From the NCBI RefSeq assembly GCF_020042285.1, contig NZ_CP083388.1, positions 3,560,001 to 3,624,000 of the forward strand: a DNA stretch of 64,000 nucleotides, written 5' to 3'. Of the stretch, positions 1-9,389 are shown piece after piece (the stretch's first letter is position 1; the number at the start of each line of letters is the position of its first letter). Both the position numbers and the translations under genes were made by a program. Below the pieces are notes generated by a model. It did no database searches, was not told where the DNA came from, and saw only the letters and a list, made by a program, of their open reading frames with translations. The DNA comes from Ferruginibacter albus. Lineage in GTDB: Bacteria > Bacteroidota > Bacteroidia > Chitinophagales > Chitinophagaceae.

Positions 1-2257
1 CATGCGCATCAGAACAACCCGGTTGATTAGCATAACTAATATAGCCATTGGAATATCCGTACACAAAATCAACATCACGTGATTGCTCAAATGCATAATT
101 TAATTTATTGCAAAAACTATCGCTACCACCCATCTTTTGCATTAATTGGGGAATGGCATGTGAAACGCCCCAGGTTGCCTGCCACGCATTTGCTTCCACC
201 CAACCTTCGCCACTCAATGCATCGTGATGCATAAAGTTTCCATTTTTATCTTTTGGAAATAATAATTTTTGATCCGGTTCAAAAAGGTTTTTCCATCCAC
301 CACTTCTATTTTTGAAAAAGCTATAGTCTTTTTTTCTACCGAGCTTTAATGCCATTTGAGAAATGCCCCAATCCTGGAAAGTAGCTTCCACAGTAATACC
401 TGCATTATTCGGCCACCAGCCATGTTTTGTATAGAAATCAATATCGGCACTATCACCCAACATACCACCCGGCAACGCATTTCGTTTTACCGTTTCAAAA
501 GCATGTTGTGCATTCGCCTTGGTTAAGATACCCTTGAGATAAGCGCTTGCGATCATATTCGTTGCAGGGCAACTTGTCATTATATAAGAGTAACCGCCTC
601 CCGATGGACCACGGGGTAATAAATAACCGTTATCTGCGTATTGTATAAATGATGCTGAAATATCATCTAAAACCTGCGGCCAAGCTAAACCCCATAGTAC
701 ATTTAAATTCCATTGTGTTAACCAGACAGCATCGGAGCTATACATATTGTATTTAGGTTTGCCGCTTGCATCTTTAGGAACTGTTTTGATCTTAAAGATG
801 GCGTCAGTAAATGTTCCTTCCCGTTTGCCGGTAGTTCTATCCGGGTAATCTCCATTAATATCATTTATTTTCTGACGACCTAATAATACATGCCATAGAT
901 CGGTATAGAATTTTATCCGTTGTTTATAGTCGCCGCCGCTAACATCAATTTTTCCCAACCAATCATTCCATATATTTTGTGCCGATGTTCTTACTGCATC
1001 AAAATCCCATTGGCTACACTCTTGTGCCAAATTATTTTTTGCGTTTTCAATTGTAGTATAGGAAATACCTATTTTCATTTGCACCGTTTCACCTTTGTCC
1101 AGATCATATTCTGCACCTAATCGCAAGCTATCACCGGAAGCTTTGGAAACATTGGAGCGAAAATTATTTCCTTCCCATGCATCTAAACTTTTAAAGGGCT
1201 TATCAAAATGAATGGTGAAAAAAATTTTTACATCTTTTGGTCCACCCCAATAACGATCAACAGTGCTAAAGGAGCCTTCTATAACGGTATCACTTACACG
1301 ATTTATAACAGCATTCGCCATTGTACAGTTAATAATGTGTCCGCTAAGGTTTATAATAATTCGACCTTTTGTTGCTTTTGTATAACGAAATCGATAAAAA
1401 TTTACTCTTTCTGTAGAAGTTTGCTCCACCCATATCTTATTATTTTGCAGCATTACCCGATGATACCCCGGTTGTACAATTTCATCATCGTGATTATAAA
1501 AAGACTTCCAACCTTGTTGCCCCAATACCGGGTTTTCATTATCTGATGCAGGCATGATCTCAATGCCGGATTGCATCCAGGCATGTATTTGTTCAAAACC
1601 TAAAATTTGTTTTTCATTATAATTATAACTGCCTCCATTTTGGTTTTTATTTCTTGTCATTGGTGCCGCTGTTGCCATTCCAAACGGAAGGCTTCCTGTA
1701 ATAAAAAATATATCACGTCCACGATTGGTTTCAATGTAAGGATCAACCCATGATACGTAATCTTTTTGTTGTTCAGGAGAAGGAAAAACTTCTATCTCTG
1801 AAAAGCCAAGCTCTCTACCGCTTCCATCAGTTGCTTCAAATTTTATCCATTTGGTTTTTTTTGTTTCAAACGTAACTGCCAGTCCGGTTCCATCTGCAGG
1901 TATTTGATTTACCCAGACAATACTGCCATCACTAAAGATCAATTTACCTCCTGCAATATTTTCTCTTAATGATGCTCTGTCGTACAGCACTACTTTATTT
2001 ATCAATTGCGGTTGTTGCCATTCTAATTGAATCCATGGAAAACGTATGTAACCCCAATCGGTAGTATCGCCCTCGCAAGCCCATTCGCCCATGCCATCAA
2101 TACCAATCAATCCATCTGCAATATTTTTTGCTTCAAAGCCTTTGCCGGATATTGAAGAGGCGGTAATTGTTGCCAACCGTGCAATATTATTGGTACCGGC
2201 TTTGGCAATTATTACTATAAATGATGTTAGAAAAAGAAAAAGAGTTTTTTTAATCAT
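1..2257 (-). CDS. GH92 family glycosidase (alpha-mannosidase type), 3' end outside window
   Basis: Translated by hand from ATG at 2257; the frame stays open for 752 codons to the left edge, so the C-terminus is missing. A signal peptide (MIKKTLFLFLTSFIVIIAKA) is followed by an F5/8-type-C (discoidin)-like carbohydrate-binding module at about residues 20-150. The GH92 region follows, with the stretches PYIETNRGRDIFFITGSLPFGM, SYIMTSCPATNMIASAY and VEANAWQATWGVSHAIPQLMQKMGG. GH92 enzymes are Ca-dependent exo-alpha-mannosidases acting in the periplasm or at the surface. E688 in the E-A-N-A-W-Q motif aligns with the family's general acid. The usual His-Asp after this motif reads His-Ala here, so it belongs to a divergent subgroup. 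The general-base aspartates would lie beyond the edge. It is the last visible gene of the glycan-utilisation locus. The family is clear; the substrate is inferred. Confidence 0.88.
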   Translation of the reverse strand, partial: MIKKTLFLFLTSFIVIIAKAGTNNIARLATITASSISGKGFEAKNIADGLIGIDGMGEWACEGDTTDWGYIRFPWIQLEWQQPQLINKVVLYDRASLRENIAGGKLIFSDGSIVWVNQIPADGTGLAVTFETKKTKWIKFEATDGSGRELGFSEIEVFPSPEQQKDYVSWVDPYIETNRGRDIFFITGSLPFGMATAAPMTRNKNQNGGSYNYNEKQILGFEQIHAWMQSGIEIMPASDNENPVLGQQGWKSFYNHDDEIVQPGYHRVMLQNNKIWVEQTSTERVNFYRFRYTKATKGRIIINLSGHIINCTMANAVINRVSDTVIEGSFSTVDRYWGGPKDVKIFFTIHFDKPFKSLDAWEGNNFRSNVSKASGDSLRLGAEYDLDKGETVQMKIGISYTTIENAKNNLAQECSQWDFDAVRTSAQNIWNDWLGKIDVSGGDYKQRIKFYTDLWHVLLGRQKINDINGDYPDRTTGKREGTFTDAIFKIKTVPKDASGKPKYNMYSSDAVWLTQWNLNVLWGLAWPQVLDDISASFIQYADNGYLLPRGPSGGGYSYIMTSCPATNMIASAYLKGILTKANAQHAFETVKRNALPGGMLGDSADIDFYTKHGWWPNNAGITVEATFQDWGISQMALKLGRKKDYSFFKNRSGGWKNLFEPDQKLLFPKDKNGNFMHHDALSGEGWVEANAWQATWGVSHAIPQLMQKMGGSDSFCNKLNYAFEQSRDVDFVYGYSNGYISYANQPGCSDAH

Positions 2258-2282
2258 GGTGATTGATTTAATACGTTTGATG

Positions 2283-2349
2283 TTTCACGCAAAGAACCAA
2301 AGGATACAAAGACGCAACGTTTTACATTCATTCTGTTTGTTGCGTGAAA
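2283..2349. repeat. Inverted repeat TTTCACGCAA / TTGCGTGAAA between two PUL genes
   Basis: Ten-base arms at 2283-2292 and 2340-2349 are perfectly complementary across a 47-base loop. The minus strand of the loop carries GCGTCTTTG and GTTCTTTGCGTGAAA. These resemble the short CTTTGCGT-type intergenic repeats scattered through many bacterial genomes. It sits between the esterase stop and the GH92 start, where it could act as an intercistronic RNA hairpin. The resemblance to a dispersed repeat is from memory and untested. Confidence 0.45.
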
Positions 2350-2352
2350 TAC

Positions 2353-3900
2353 CTAAAGCTTCGTTCGAAAAGGTACTGCCGGAAAACCTTCTTTGTTACA
2401 AAAATTTGTGACCGGATAATTAGTAAAGGCGTATCGCACCATAATCGGTTTTGCAATCATTGGACTCTGCAGCCACACTTCATTCTTAACTATGGTCGCG
2501 TTGGCATAATAAAATTTACCATCGATGCCGGCAATAAAAAAATGGTGTGGAGCCTGCCCATCTGTCGTAGCAAGCCCGCCGCCAACGGTTTCAGAAACAA
2601 ATTTTACCTTGATAATACTGTCAGCAGTTTCAACACTTTGCCATTCAGGTCCGTTACAAACGGTGTTTGATACTTTGTATGTATTTGCTAAAGCTAAACG
2701 TGCCAGTCTATAACCTACATCTTGTTTATCCCGGGGATGAATATCACTAGGATCGGCAATATCCATTGTAAGCGCCATCCCCGTGTTTGAAACTACCTTA
2801 TGGATGTTTGCCTGAGCTTCCCTAAAAAGCGCATAGTCGTAAGCGGTAGTATCGTTTTGCTGCCATGTATAAGGCGCTACCTGCACATAATAAAAGGGCA
2901 GATCATTTTGCTTGAACAATGTACGCCAGTTATTGATCATCGCTGCACATAAACGTGTATAGGTAGAGCTATCATAACGATTGGATTCGCCCTGGTACCA
3001 TAATATTCCTTTAAATTGTAAATTCCTTAACGGGTATATCATCGAGTTATATAAAAGTGTCGGGCGAACATTTTTTTCAAACGTTACTGTTGAATCAAGT
3101 TTTTCTTTTGCTACAGCACTTGTATCGTATGGATATAAATATTTTTTAAATAAGATGGAATCTTTAGCAAGCGTTTCCCTGCTTGTCCATGCCTGGCAGG
3201 ATGTTGCGCCGAGCGCACTTGTAACCAGTCCAATCGGAATATGTCTTTGTAAAAAAATATCTCTAGCGAAAAAATAAGCAACTGCGCTGAAATCAGGTAC
3301 AGTAGCAGGAGAACAGATAGTCCATGTACCGCCGCAATCATTTACCGGGGCTTTATAAAAACTGGTGGGCACATCAAATAACCGTATCTGCGGATATTGT
3401 GCATTTTGAATTTCCTGCTGATAATGTAGTACGCCCAATAGCCATGGTAAAAAAGGCTTTAGCTGCATGTCCATATTGGATTGTCCGCTGCACAACCAGA
3501 CATCGCCAAATAGTATATTCCTAACTGCTAGTTTTTTATCGATTGAAGAAATATCAATAGCATGTTCTGTAAAATCATAAGGTTGAATAGTAGGTACAGG
3601 AATTTCTGTACTCCATTCTCCGCTTTTATTTGTAGTTGCTTTATATACTTTCTCATCCCAATCTGCTTTTATTTCTATAGCCGCTTCTGTCTTTGCTGTT
3701 CCCCAGATTTTTAATGCTTTTCCTTGTTGAATCACCATATTATCCTGCAGAGTGTTAGCCAATTTAAAATCTTGCGCAGAAGATGCAAAAGGCAACGAGC
3801 TAATGATGAATAAAACGATGCCGTACAAGGGAGTGACACAAGGATGTTTAATAGCAGCATTACGGCCAAGTACAAAAAAATTATTTTTTAAGCGGAGCAT
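2353..3900 (-). CDS. SGNH/GDSL sialate O-acetylesterase-like protein, exported
   Basis: 515 residues with an N-terminal hydrophobic export segment ending near SSAQ (residue 43). Three catalytic blocks of the sialate-O-acetylesterase family (DUF303, SGNH fold) are present: VWLCSGQSNM with nucleophile S141, ILWYQGESN at 299-307, and D386-x-H388 in DPSDIHPRDKQ. A small beta-sandwich at about residues 45-130 precedes the nucleophile, as usual in the family. These enzymes remove acetyl groups from sugars. Next to GH92 and SusC/D the likely role is deacetylating the glycan so the mannosidase can act. Start ATG at 3900. The acetylated sugar (mannose, sialic acid or xylan type) cannot be decided from sequence. 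Confidence 0.85.
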   Translation of the reverse strand: MLRLKNNFFVLGRNAAIKHPCVTPLYGIVLFIISSLPFASSAQDFKLANTLQDNMVIQQGKALKIWGTAKTEAAIEIKADWDEKVYKATTNKSGEWSTEIPVPTIQPYDFTEHAIDISSIDKKLAVRNILFGDVWLCSGQSNMDMQLKPFLPWLLGVLHYQQEIQNAQYPQIRLFDVPTSFYKAPVNDCGGTWTICSPATVPDFSAVAYFFARDIFLQRHIPIGLVTSALGATSCQAWTSRETLAKDSILFKKYLYPYDTSAVAKEKLDSTVTFEKNVRPTLLYNSMIYPLRNLQFKGILWYQGESNRYDSSTYTRLCAAMINNWRTLFKQNDLPFYYVQVAPYTWQQNDTTAYDYALFREAQANIHKVVSNTGMALTMDIADPSDIHPRDKQDVGYRLARLALANTYKVSNTVCNGPEWQSVETADSIIKVKFVSETVGGGLATTDGQAPHHFFIAGIDGKFYYANATIVKNEVWLQSPMIAKPIMVRYAFTNYPVTNFCNKEGFPAVPFRTKL

Positions 3901-3905
3901 AAAAA

Positions 3906-5114
3906 CTATTTATCTAACTGGTATTTTAACTTGACAAAACGTGGACGATAAAAATTCGGATGCGTAACTATATCGTTAAAATAATTTCTTGAGTTTATAT
4001 TGTATGTGACCAGTAATTCACCTGGCTTTGATAGCACAGGGTGTGCTTTGGCATTGTAGGTGAAATAATTAGGTGTTTCATATACGCTTGCAGGGATTGT
4101 GTAAAGATTGATGATCTGTCCGAAAGGTCCATACGGTGAAGCGCCTAAACGAGCGGAAATTTTATCACCCACGCCATCGGAAGTAAATACCATTAAATAC
4201 CTGCCATCTTCCAAACGGGTTACACTTAGCTCGTTGGATGCATGTGTAGCAACAGTAGCTGCTGCATACGCATCGGTTGCCCAGTCTTTACCGTTCCAGA
4301 ATGTCCATTTCGCAAATTGTTCAATGTCTTGTGGCAATACACGGGCAACAATTACTTCACCATGGCGTACTCCATAAATATATACATATCCATCACCGTT
4401 AGCCTCTCCTGCTTCTTTGGTATTCACTAAAATGCCGTTGCCAAAAGTCCCTACACTATCCGGATCTCTTCCTAAATAAAACGGAATATCCATTTGCTTT
4501 TGATTGGCAAACTGCGGAGGATTGCCGGCAGGAATATGGATCATTGTATTGCCGGTTACCTTAAAACTAAAGCCTGGATTGTCGAGCGTGCTTTTAATTC
4601 TATACCCAAACAAGAAAATGTCATTATTGAGAGATTGGTTTACAAATGCATCTCCTAACCAATAATATTCATTGGGCTGACTTGCAGGAGAGGAAGGCTT
4701 GAAGATCGCATCGGAATGGCCGCCGGTTGTATCCCAGTAAAAATTAATCGTATTGCCATTGGGTTGACCACCGCTTAATACAGCTGCTGCGTTATGAATG
4801 ATAGAATCTGCTTTGCCCTTTAATTTATTATTTTCTACATCGCCTATTTGCGAATCGCTGAACCATATAAGTGTTGGACTTTTTTCAGCATGCCCCATTG
4901 TTTCATCACCATCCATTGTTACTTCAAAAATTCCATCGCCGCCTAACCAGCCGTGATTGCGAATAAATAAGTTCGACCATGTCGTGTCTTCTTCTGTTGT
5001 AAAATTCAAATGTGTTAAGTCTGGCATTGATTGAGGACTTGTATTTGAATGATTGCAGGCATTATTAGCTACTGCAATTATTATTACTGATAAAATGATC
5101 CAACTTTTTTTCAT
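3906..5114 (-). CDS. Lipoprotein with DUF5005/DUF4185-like beta-propeller
   Basis: 402 residues. The lipoprotein signal peptide has Cys at residue 20 (IAVANNACNH). The mature part has glycosidase-like propeller signatures: NHGWLGGDGIFEVTMDG near the start, GDAFVNQSLNNDIFLFGYRI in the middle, and GASPYGPFGQIINLYTIP plus YNAKAHPVLSKPGELLVTYN near the end. This pattern fits the DUF4185/DUF5005 group, five-bladed propellers related to GH43-type enzymes and often found in Bacteroidota PULs. The stop lies 5 bases from the esterase start, so the two are cotranscribed. A surface glycan-binding or hydrolytic role is inferred; no catalytic residues are assigned. Confidence 0.68.
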   Translation of the reverse strand: MKKSWIILSVIIIAVANNACNHSNTSPQSMPDLTHLNFTTEEDTTWSNLFIRNHGWLGGDGIFEVTMDGDETMGHAEKSPTLIWFSDSQIGDVENNKLKGKADSIIHNAAAVLSGGQPNGNTINFYWDTTGGHSDAIFKPSSPASQPNEYYWLGDAFVNQSLNNDIFLFGYRIKSTLDNPGFSFKVTGNTMIHIPAGNPPQFANQKQMDIPFYLGRDPDSVGTFGNGILVNTKEAGEANGDGYVYIYGVRHGEVIVARVLPQDIEQFAKWTFWNGKDWATDAYAAATVATHASNELSVTRLEDGRYLMVFTSDGVGDKISARLGASPYGPFGQIINLYTIPASVYETPNYFTYNAKAHPVLSKPGELLVTYNINSRNYFNDIVTHPNFYRPRFVKLKYQLDK

Positions 5115-5228
5115 TGTTATATTATTTCTAAAGGATAGCCTTTAATAATTTCAGGCTAACAGCTTTTATTTTAAAAAGAGCCTCTACCACAAGACATGAA
5201 ACATGATAGAGGCATTAACCACTATACA

Positions 5229-6032
5229 TTAAGGTGCCGGCACATACATGGAAAGAAATTTTTCATGATCGCTCAAACCAAATACGGTAAGATCAACCAC
5301 CTGTTCAATTTGAAAGCTTTGACTGGTAAGCTCCTTCACTGTATATGTTTCGGTAGTTATATTAGATGGATCGAACAAAGAATGATATACCTGGTGAAAG
5401 GTTTTTTCATCTTCTGTTAACCACCATTTGTCAGGAACATTAAAGCCATCAAAGTCGCAACCATTGGCACCGGTGTTAGCGCCGAAGTTTACATTGTAGC
5501 TGCTGTCTTTATTCCAACTAAACACATTATCTTTTTCGCAATCTTTTTCATCTTCTGCGTTTGGCGGAGAAGAAGTTTCCCATAAGCGTGAAACCAGTTT
5601 CCATTTTCTGCTGTATAAAATTGTCGCGCCAGATGTAGTGGTGTGAAGCGTTAGATCTTTTTCAGCAGAAGTTCCGTTTGCTGCATCAAAATGAAAATTA
5701 ACCCCAACTAACTGATCTATTTCCGCATCCTGGAAAGTGTAAGAGAAATGATAAACAAACCGAGTTCCGGTAACAGTATCCAGCGATATTGTTTGCGTAG
5801 CAAAAGATGGATCTTTTTGTAAGTTTATCGTTTTGTAGATCACCAGATCTTTAAATCCTCCCGGCGAATTAATGGTTACCGTAACGTTTACGGTGTTATT
5901 AGATTTTCCTATGGTTTCAACCGGTGAAAGTGTCAGCACAGGCAGATTGGCATTGGTCTCATCTTTTTTACATCCTGAAGAAACTATCAGCAAAACAGCC
6001 AATGCAGCAGCAAAAGTTTTAATTGGCAACAT
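5229..6032 (-). CDS. PUL-associated lipoprotein of unknown function
   Basis: 267 residues. The lipoprotein signal ends at Cys21 (LLIVSSGCKKDE), and the K-K-D after the Cys favours surface export in Bacteroidota. Residues about 30-140 look like a beta-sandwich (alternating hydrophobic strands, SPVETIGKSNNTVNVTVTI). The C-terminal part (SRKWKLVSRLWETS..., then FSWNKDSSYNVNFGAN) resembles lipocalin-like domains. It lies between the MFS transporter and the propeller lipoprotein, where SusE/SusF-like glycan-binding proteins often occur. It could be a surface glycan-binding protein, but no family match is certain. Confidence 0.7.
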   Translation of the reverse strand: MLPIKTFAAALAVLLIVSSGCKKDETNANLPVLTLSPVETIGKSNNTVNVTVTINSPGGFKDLVIYKTINLQKDPSFATQTISLDTVTGTRFVYHFSYTFQDAEIDQLVGVNFHFDAANGTSAEKDLTLHTTTSGATILYSRKWKLVSRLWETSSPPNAEDEKDCEKDNVFSWNKDSSYNVNFGANTGANGCDFDGFNVPDKWWLTEDEKTFHQVYHSLFDPSNITTETYTVKELTSQSFQIEQVVDLTVFGLSDHEKFLSMYVPAP

Positions 6033-6132
6033 AATCGTTTATTTTAAAAAATTAGTAATCATTTTTGAACAAGCATTTTTCGTCTACCCGTCATTGTTGT
6101 GTCACTCACTTATACTTCTTATTCTTTATTCA

Positions 6133-7482
6133 TCATTTCTTCCACATCTCCTGTATCTCTTCCAATGTTTTTCCTTTAGTCTCCGGAACCATTTTTAATA
6201 CAAAAGCAAATGTTATCCCTGATAAGATCATATATATTCCAAATGTTTTTGTTTCCTTTATTGACTCTATTAAAATGGGGAAGGTTTGTGATACTATGTA
6301 TACAGAAAGCCATAAAAAGAAAATAGCCAGCCCCATGGCTCTGCCCCGTATATGCGTGGGGAAAATCTCTGCAGCAACAACGAACGTTAATGGTCCTAAT
6401 GAAATTGCAAAGAAAGAAATGTAAGCTAGAATACCTGCCAATATCCAATAGCTTCCAGATATATGGCTATGAAAAGCCCAAGCTACTAAACCCAGGCAAA
6501 CAAACATTCCTGCAGAACCTATCAGTAATAATTTTTTTCTACCAAGCTTATCTACATATTTGATAGCAACCAATGTCATTAAAAAATTAATTCCACCTAC
6601 ACAAATAGTTTGTAATAATGCAGAAGACGAACCACTGCCGCCGGCTTTAAAGATTTCAGGTGCATAATACATGATGGCATTAATACCTGTTACCTGCGAA
6701 AAGATTGCCAGCAGTATTCCTATTATTAATGGCTTACGTAAGTTGCCTTGAAATAATTCAGTAAATGTTCCTTGCTTTTCTTCCAATGATGTTTTGATGT
6801 CGAGCATTTCTTTTAATGCGCCTTCTTCGCCATTCATCTTTACTAAAATAGCTTTAGCATCGTTCCATTTATTTTTAGAAGCCAGCCAACGAGGACTTTC
6901 CGGAGTTTTAATTAATAATAATAAAAAGATGATGGAAGGAATTACACCGGAGCCAAACATCCAACGCCAGCCATGTTCTATATTCCAAGCTTCATCATAC
7001 ATGCCCGCAATGGCTGCATTTACAAAATAGATGAGTAAGATGCCGATCACAATTCCCAATTGATAAATAGAGATAAGCTTACCACGAATATGGGGCGGAG
7101 CAATCTCTGAAATATACATTGGTGCTAAGATGGAAGCAATACCAATGCCTGCGCCACCAATAAACCGAAAAAAAATAAAACTGTCAATTCCACCAGGTAT
7201 CAATATCCCAATTGATGATATGGCAAATGCAATAGCAGATATTATCAATACCATTTTTCTACCAAACTTATCACTCAACACGCCTGCTACCATGGCGCCG
7301 ATCATGCAGCCGATCAATGCGCATGATGCAGCCCAGCCCTTCATTGCAGCAGAAAGCAAAAACTTTTTTTCAATAAAGCCAATCGCACCGGCAACTACTG
7401 CTGTGTCATAACCAAAGAGCAATCCTCCAACTGCAGCAATTACGGTGCATTGATAAATATATTTTAAGCTGTTGTTTGCCAT
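6133..7482 (-). CDS. MFS sugar:proton symporter (sugar porter family)
   Basis: 449 residues with about twelve hydrophobic segments. Sugar-porter signatures are present: GGLLFGYDTAVVAGA in TM1, DKFGRK in the TM2-3 loop, TPESPRWL before the central loop, GINAIMYYAPEIF in TM7, DKLGRKKLL in the second-half loop and VPETKGKTLEEIQ at the end. The closest types are XylE/GalP-like porters of the inner membrane. The start is 2 bases after the stop of the PMI-like gene, which indicates cotranscription. Here it probably imports the monosaccharide released by the PUL glycosidases, plausibly mannose. Confidence 0.93.
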   Translation of the reverse strand: MANNSLKYIYQCTVIAAVGGLLFGYDTAVVAGAIGFIEKKFLLSAAMKGWAASCALIGCMIGAMVAGVLSDKFGRKMVLIISAIAFAISSIGILIPGGIDSFIFFRFIGGAGIGIASILAPMYISEIAPPHIRGKLISIYQLGIVIGILLIYFVNAAIAGMYDEAWNIEHGWRWMFGSGVIPSIIFLLLLIKTPESPRWLASKNKWNDAKAILVKMNGEEGALKEMLDIKTSLEEKQGTFTELFQGNLRKPLIIGILLAIFSQVTGINAIMYYAPEIFKAGGSGSSSALLQTICVGGINFLMTLVAIKYVDKLGRKKLLLIGSAGMFVCLGLVAWAFHSHISGSYWILAGILAYISFFAISLGPLTFVVAAEIFPTHIRGRAMGLAIFFLWLSVYIVSQTFPILIESIKETKTFGIYMILSGITFAFVLKMVPETKGKTLEEIQEMWKK

Positions 7483-7484
7483 TA

Positions 7485-9263
7485 TTAATTGGTATGAGGT
7501 TTAGGAAGATTGTTTGGATTGATGATCGCTTTTAATGTTCCGCAGGTTTCACCTGTGCTTACACCATGCGGACGAATAGTGTAAACGCCCACAGCAGCAG
7601 GAACAATAAAGGTTTCCGCGTAGTGTACCACAAACGGCTTAAAATTATTTTCCGGGCTTTCTACAATAGCTTCTTTTCCTTCAATTAAATTCAACACATT
7701 TACAACACCATTGGTATTGTGCGTTACCGTATGGGAAAACCAATGTCTTCTTGTTTCAATAAAAAACCCTTCGTGCAATCCTGTCTTTTCTTCTATCCAA
7801 CCATCTCCTTCATCAATTTTTTTAAATTGATTTAATAAATGATCCTTTGTCCATTGTGTGGTTCTGTTCCATTGAATGGATCTTTTGCCATGCTGTAAAG
7901 AGATGGGGCGGGGCTTTCCGTCAAGCCCCATGCGACCCCAATCCCAAAGTTTAAAAGTGAAAATGTATGGTGTAGCACTGATCTCCAATACCACGCTGTT
8001 AGCGCCCGAACAATGCACAGTACCTGCTGGTATCAATGCATGATCATGTTTTTTTATCGGAAATTTTTCAACGAATTTTTCTGCATCAAAATTACCGGAG
8101 TCTTCCTGTGCTTCTTCCAGTTCTTTTATCATATTATCCGGATCAATATTTTCTTTTAAGCCGAGATAAACAAAGGCATCTTCTTTCGCATCCATGAAAT
8201 AATAGCTTTCATCCTGCGTATAATCCATTCCAAATTGCTCTTGTATGTATTCTTTTAATGGATGAACCTGCAAGCTTAAATTACCTCCGCCCATTGTATC
8301 CAAAAAATCAAATCGAATAGGGAATTCTTCTCCAAAGGTTTTCCAAACTTCTGTTCCCAATAATGATTTAGGCTGAAAGAATACTGCATTGATGGATGGG
8401 GTCTCAAATACTAAATTGTCAAAGCTCAACAACAAGCTATTCTCTTCAGGCACACAATCAAAAGCCCATGCATAGTTAGGTGCGCTTCTATCTAAATCAC
8501 AAATTTCTTTTAGCCATTGTCCACCCCATGGACCGGGATCAAAGAATGGAACAACCCTGAAAGGACGCTTTACGGCTTCTTCCAAAGCTGCCTGCAATGT
8601 TTTGCCGGTTATCATTTTAGGTTGTCCGTTAGCGGTAGTATCTAATACATAATCAGATTTAGGTAATAATTCTTTCTTTGTTTTATCGCACACACGCCAA
8701 TCAACAAAAAAAGAACGCTTGTATTGATAAGCAAAGGCATCATCGAAATTATCAGCGCCCAAATTACTTACCTGGTTTTTACGAAAGCGCAATTGAATTT
8801 CCCAACGCGGCATATCCGCATAGATCAAAATATCCGGTTTCGATTCAATCAGAGATGCTCCTGTTCCATATAAAAAAATCACGCCCTCAGAAATTTTTCC
8901 AATCGAATCTTCGACAGCATTTAATTTATCCGTGTTGTAAAAATCTTTTATATCCAACGGCGTGATATAACCAAAAACAGGATCATCCGTTACAAACGGA
9001 AATAATTTTTCATCCAGTTCATTCTTATTTGACATCGCCGCTTCTACATTAATAAAATGGCTATTGCTTATATTTCTTTTTAATGCAGCAATTATTTCAT
9101 CTGCAAAAACACCATGATAAAACTCCAATACAATCACTGCAAGACTCTTGCCGAGAGCATTGATCTTTGATGATAACTCATCACATATATCCTTCCACCC
9201 GGCAAAGCCTTTATAACCTTTTACAGCTACTGCAGGAAACTTATCAAAATTCGAATTGCTCAT
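7485..9263 (-). CDS. Class I (cupin) mannose-6-phosphate isomerase-like protein with extra N-terminal domain
   Basis: 592 residues, much longer than the usual 300-400 for this family. The cupin half starts near residue 235 (FRVVPFFDPGPWGGQW). It has the type I PMI zinc-site pattern: Q332 and H334 in LSLQVHP, E352 in DESYYFMD and H417 in IPAGTVHCSG. It interconverts mannose-6-P and fructose-6-P in the cytoplasm. Residues 1-230 are a separate alpha/beta domain (AVIVLEFYHGVFADEI, GVIFLYGTGASLIE, DILIYADMPRWEIQLRFRK). They recall a nucleoside-kinase-like fold without a proper GxxxxGK[ST] loop. No hexokinase is visible in the locus, so a sugar-phosphorylating or sensing role for this domain is possible but unproven. 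Confidence 0.87.
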   Translation of the reverse strand: MSNSNFDKFPAVAVKGYKGFAGWKDICDELSSKINALGKSLAVIVLEFYHGVFADEIIAALKRNISNSHFINVEAAMSNKNELDEKLFPFVTDDPVFGYITPLDIKDFYNTDKLNAVEDSIGKISEGVIFLYGTGASLIESKPDILIYADMPRWEIQLRFRKNQVSNLGADNFDDAFAYQYKRSFFVDWRVCDKTKKELLPKSDYVLDTTANGQPKMITGKTLQAALEEAVKRPFRVVPFFDPGPWGGQWLKEICDLDRSAPNYAWAFDCVPEENSLLLSFDNLVFETPSINAVFFQPKSLLGTEVWKTFGEEFPIRFDFLDTMGGGNLSLQVHPLKEYIQEQFGMDYTQDESYYFMDAKEDAFVYLGLKENIDPDNMIKELEEAQEDSGNFDAEKFVEKFPIKKHDHALIPAGTVHCSGANSVVLEISATPYIFTFKLWDWGRMGLDGKPRPISLQHGKRSIQWNRTTQWTKDHLLNQFKKIDEGDGWIEEKTGLHEGFFIETRRHWFSHTVTHNTNGVVNVLNLIEGKEAIVESPENNFKPFVVHYAETFIVPAAVGVYTIRPHGVSTGETCGTLKAIINPNNLPKPHTN

Positions 9264-9389
9264 AATTATTTGTCTGAACCATGACTTTTGTGATTATTCT
9301 GATTCTCCCGATTATTAGTTTGAAATCTTTTCGTCACTCAATCATTTATTAATATTTACTATACTCGATTATCAAAAGATATTCTTGCT

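Noticed and set aside
1208-1546. Plus-strand open frames inside the GH92 gene
   Set aside because: They are antisense to a well-supported GH92 frame with conserved motifs, and their own sequences are low-complexity without a domain.
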